NCBI GenBank assembly: GCA_964625465.1
Contig: CAZVFD010000004.1
Location: forward strand, 24,111-88,110
Origin: CAZLFQ01 sp964625465
GTDB taxonomy: Bacteria > Pseudomonadota > Alphaproteobacteria > Rickettsiales > Midichloriaceae
Reading direction: 5' to 3'
DNA length: 64,000 bases
In this document: positions 61,604 through 64,000 of the stretch, in pieces
Layout of the letters: the number at the start of each line of letters is the position of its first letter
Numbering within the stretch: position 1 is the stretch's first letter
Notes under the pieces: generated by a model
What the model saw: the letters and a program-made list of their open reading frames with translations, nothing else
Databases searched by the model: none
What the model was told of the DNA's origin: nothing
Translations under genes and position numbers: made by a program

Positions 61604-61872
61604 GAATACTGTTTTATTATTTTTTACCTGCTCTAATTCCAATTCTACTATATGTAGTTTCTTATTACGCAGAATGCTATCATGCTAAAAAATTAGGCAA
61701 CCCAGAACCAAAATTCTTTAGCACAAAATTTTTTAATGCTTTCATTATCTCATTAGTAGTTGCTATATTTATCTTTATAATTATGTTCGCCATCATGCAA
61801 AATAGGGTTGTCAGTACTTCTAAAATAAGTACAAAATACCATATCTTAGAAATTTGGACTGGAATTTGCTAA
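61600..61872 (+). CDS. Small membrane protein (DUF6111-like)
   Basis: A 90-residue protein with two hydrophobic helices (about 2-23 and 46-68: ILFYYFLPALIPILLYVV and FIISLVVAIFIFIIMFAIM), a short loop with PEPKFF and a C-terminal tail. It resembles small two-helix alphaproteobacterial proteins annotated as DUF6111, but the match is weak. Coupled to holC by a four-base overlap. Confidence 0.6.
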   Translation: MRILFYYFLPALIPILLYVVSYYAECYHAKKLGNPEPKFFSTKFFNAFIISLVVAIFIFIIMFAIMQNRVVSTSKISTKYHILEIWTGIC

Positions 61873-61908
61873 TAGTTACCGTTACCTCATAATCAGGGAG
61901 AGTTGAAC

Positions 61909-62571
61909 ATGAAAAAAGAATTGTTAGTTGCTGCATTAATTGCGTCATCCGTAGCAACAAATGCTTACGCGGGATATGGCCATGCGGGCAAAGGTTATAT
62001 CAAAATTGACCTTGGAGCAGGAGCTCAAGAGACCAAGCAAACACTTACAAGAGGTTTGTCTGCAAGCGGAGATGATCTTGGAACTGGGATTCTGGGAGGC
62101 GCAGGCATTGGTTATTACTTCATGGACGAATTAAGAGTCGATATGATGTTATATTTCGACAAAGGAATGAAAGCCAAAAAGAATACAAAATCTGGCACGA
62201 CCAATATTACTATGAAAGGCAAAGAGCAATCAATGGGTATGTTTGGTAATGCCTATTTTGATTTATTAAATAATTCTGACTTCATACCTTATGTTATGGG
62301 TGGCATGGGTTATTTACGTAATGAATTCGAATCTGAAGTACGTTCAACTACACTTGGTAGAGAAAAAAAATCTCGCTTTTCTTTTGGTTACCAAGCTGGC
62401 GCTGGAATGAGCTATCACCTAAGCAGTAATGCAGACCTAGATATTGGATACAGATATATCCATAAGGGCAGCGATGAATATAAGCTTACTATCCAATCTT
62501 TAAATACTGACGTCAAAGGTGAACCAGGTATTGTACACGCTGGGATTCTTGGATTAAGAACAACTTTCTAA
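61909..62571 (+). CDS. Outer membrane beta-barrel (opacity/Omp25-like) protein
   Basis: About 220 residues from ATG 61909 with an AGGGAGA ribosome binding site; a TTG six bases upstream is not favoured. A signal peptide (MKKELLVAALIASSVATNAYA) is followed by alternating polar and aromatic strands (GKGYIKIDLGAGA, GAGIGYYFMDELRVDMML, FIPYVMGGMGYL, DIGYRYIHKG) and the terminal phenylalanine (LGLRTTF) that guides BAM insertion. Eight strands are likely. Such barrels are major surface antigens in alphaproteobacteria. Confidence 0.88.
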   Translation: MKKELLVAALIASSVATNAYAGYGHAGKGYIKIDLGAGAQETKQTLTRGLSASGDDLGTGILGGAGIGYYFMDELRVDMMLYFDKGMKAKKNTKSGTTNITMKGKEQSMGMFGNAYFDLLNNSDFIPYVMGGMGYLRNEFESEVRSTTLGREKKSRFSFGYQAGAGMSYHLSSNADLDIGYRYIHKGSDEYKLTIQSLNTDVKGEPGIVHAGILGLRTTF

Positions 62572-62591
62572 CGATCTAATAAATATAGTAT

Positions 62592-62618
62592 TCTAGGGGA
62601 TATATAATATCCCCTAGA
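62592..62618 (+). terminator. Long perfect stem-loop after the beta-barrel gene
   Basis: Twelve-base arms TCTAGGGGATAT and ATATCCCCTAGA with a three-base loop (ATA), 20 bases after the stop. No T run follows, so it may act as a termination or mRNA-protection hairpin. Confidence 0.65.
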
Positions 62619-62671
62619 CTTACCTGCAACTATTGTATAAAACTTTCAGTTGTTAATACTTAGAAATTAAA

Positions 62672-63943
62672 ATGGTACGACCAAAAAAATCAGTATGGCG
62701 ATTAATCAACCCTATAATCTCAAGTGCACTTGATGAAATTAGGGAATGGATTGGCACCACTAAATTCCGGAAGTTCATTTTGTGTCATTTTAGAGTTGAA
62801 AATGCAGCATCCATTTTATTCAGCTACGGACACGATGTTAGCCTGGAAACCATACAAAAATTACCGCAAGCGTTAGAGAATGAATTCGGATCAGGGTCTA
62901 AAGTAATAAGAGTTGGCATTGAAGATCTAGTCGTGATAGCAGCCATAACTGAAAAGGGCTCAGTCCAAAAAAAAATTGATTCTATTCTTATAAATCTTAG
63001 ATCTTTTAGTCATAACAACAAATTGCATCCAATGTTTTTAAAATTTAAATTGGGGATGACAACACTAGATAAAGACGACAACCTTGAGAAGAAATTTGAC
63101 GAAGCCTTTATAGCTTTAAATGAAGCATTAAGAACACAAAGTTCAAATTATATTTTATTCGATCATTTATCAGAAGAATTGGCTAACCTCAAAACCAACA
63201 TGGAACTCGCTGCACAGTTTCAGGACATAATCCAAACAAAAAAATTAAGATTGGCTTTTCAACCTTTAATTAGCAGTAAAACAGGGCAAGTAAAAAGCTA
63301 TGAGGTGCTGTTGAGAACTATTGATGAAAGCGGGGCTATAGTCTCTACTGGGAAATATATTGCGGTCGCAGAGAAGTTTGGCTTTATTGATCAAGTAGAC
63401 CTTTTGGTTCTAGAAATGGCAGCTAAGGAATTAGCTTTAGCACCTAAAATACAGCTAAGTATAAATGTTTCTGCGCTTTCACTTAACAATGACAAATGGA
63501 TCAAATTAGCCAGAAAACTGCTCAAAGATCCAGACGTGGCTTCTAGGTTAATTGTAGAACTCACAGAAACAGGGTTCCAAGGTAACACGGAGAAAGTAAA
63601 ACAATTCTTTGATGATGTTCAATCATTAGGATGTTTAGTTGCTATTGATGATTTTGGTGCTGGATATACTTCCTTTACACAATTAAAAACTATGAATGCT
63701 GACATGATAAAAATTGATGGTGTATTCATTAGAGACCTAGCAGAGAACTATGACAACCAGCTTTTTGTGAAAACCCTTGTAGGTTTCGCTAAAGCCTTTG
63801 GCTTGAAGACTGTAGCAGAATACGTTGAGAATGGAGAAACAGCCAAACTACTAATAGATTTTGGTGTAGATTATCTGCAGGGCTACTATTTTGGCAAAGC
63901 TCTAAATTATCGCCCATGGATTAATGAGGATGCAATTGCATGA
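62672..63943 (+). CDS. EAL-domain cyclic-di-GMP phosphodiesterase with degenerate N-terminal domain
   Basis: A 423-residue protein. Residues 180-420 form the EAL domain: FQPLIS, YEVLLR (E present, EVL variant), INVSALSL, ELTETGF, DDFGAGYTSF, MIKIDGVFI, AEYVEN and LQGYYFG. Metal and substrate residues appear intact, so it should cleave c-di-GMP. Residues 30-165 look like a decayed GGDEF domain (LGMTTL, no GGDEF motif). No membrane helix. The stop overlaps the next start (ATGA). Confidence 0.88.
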   Translation: MVRPKKSVWRLINPIISSALDEIREWIGTTKFRKFILCHFRVENAASILFSYGHDVSLETIQKLPQALENEFGSGSKVIRVGIEDLVVIAAITEKGSVQKKIDSILINLRSFSHNNKLHPMFLKFKLGMTTLDKDDNLEKKFDEAFIALNEALRTQSSNYILFDHLSEELANLKTNMELAAQFQDIIQTKKLRLAFQPLISSKTGQVKSYEVLLRTIDESGAIVSTGKYIAVAEKFGFIDQVDLLVLEMAAKELALAPKIQLSINVSALSLNNDKWIKLARKLLKDPDVASRLIVELTETGFQGNTEKVKQFFDDVQSLGCLVAIDDFGAGYTSFTQLKTMNADMIKIDGVFIRDLAENYDNQLFVKTLVGFAKAFGLKTVAEYVENGETAKLLIDFGVDYLQGYYFGKALNYRPWINEDAIA

Positions 63944-64000
63944 TTTCTCAATTTTTATCAGATAACTATCTTTGGGTAAAAGCATTGCCGATGCGTTGGG
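63940..64000 (+). CDS. Start of a gene resembling HemJ (partial, uncertain)
   Basis: Only 20 residues are visible (MISQFLSDNYLWVKALPMRW), from an ATG that overlaps the EAL stop. NYLWVKAL matches the start of HemJ-type protoporphyrinogen oxidase, where W-x-KAL-H is usual; here proline replaces the histidine. The window ends at once, so this could be a different protein. Confidence 0.35.
   Translation, partial: MISQFLSDNYLWVKALPMRW

Noticed and set aside
1..64000. Searched the gaps between genes by eye for tRNA genes, rRNA, CRISPR arrays, transposases and prophage genes
   Set aside because: None seen. I could not run a covariance search, so a small RNA gene may be missed.

Overview
The window is AT-rich DNA from an alphaproteobacterium, most likely a host-associated member of the Rickettsiales or a close relative. 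Support comes from gene content: tatB-tatC-serS in the usual alphaproteobacterial order, an NDUFS4-like complex I accessory subunit, a YejB permease, a MlaE permease, many single-copy housekeeping genes, and a scatter of ankyrin, lipase, metalloprotease-like and unrecognised proteins of the kind seen in intracellular bacteria. It is not a typical Rickettsia: it has the flagellar export gene flhA, a type IV pilus motor ATPase (pilT), glucose-6-phosphate isomerase, alanine racemase and an EAL protein. A flagellate or deep-branching family (for example Midichloriaceae-like) fits best; this placement is inference.

Layout. 0-14 kb: tail of an arginase-family gene, an EamA transporter, a fused MsrB-MsrA, a giant repeat protein, an RDD/serS/tatC/tatB operon read leftward, an ABC exporter, a secreted protein followed by a HEIGH metalloprotease-like protein, and a possible bba-metal nuclease. 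14-31 kb: ankyrin protein, rppH-ssb, a caspase-fold-like protein, mraY-murD, an esterase, a Cys-repeat membrane protein, priA (broken by a one-base frameshift) with flhA, leuS-cpoB-MFS and a lipase. 31-49 kb: DUF2339 protein, uvrB, lemA-DUF3137, ubiE-amiD, alr-mlaE, pgi-dgt, ispB, rnhB and pilT with a tiny LptM-type lipoprotein. 49-64 kb: pdhA-pdhB-rsmH-ftsL-ftsI in one tightly packed run, an insertion-like segment carrying a second copy of the ftsI tail and a palindromic repeat, ispG, a HELAH metalloprotease-like protein, xseB, an NDUFS4-like gene, yejB-holC-small membrane protein-beta barrel, and an EAL protein.

Assembly quality matters for reading this window. Four runs of ten N sit inside genes (5297, 26227, 38053, 44481). 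In all four the flanks can be joined so that the reading frame continues, and in leuS and dgt the known protein family shows that nothing is missing. The dgt junction also carries a duplicated 20-mer and 64 bases of GC-rich, foreign-looking sequence. The priA frameshift lies in a homopolymer and may also be an error.

The genes work together mainly as housekeeping: cell wall synthesis and division (mraY, murD, alr, rsmH, ftsL, ftsI, amiD, ispB), DNA replication and repair (priA, ssb, uvrB, xseB, holC, rnhB, dgt), envelope traffic (TatBC, MlaE, YejB, LptM, CpoB), energy (PDH E1, complex I accessory subunit, Pgi, UbiE) and surface motility machines (FlhA, PilT, EAL). The most novel-looking content is the set of probable host-interaction or self-processing proteins: the caspase-like 403-residue protein, two zincin-like proteins, the nuclease-like protein and the 1.4-thousand-residue repeat protein. 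I saw no tRNA, rRNA, CRISPR array, transposase or prophage.
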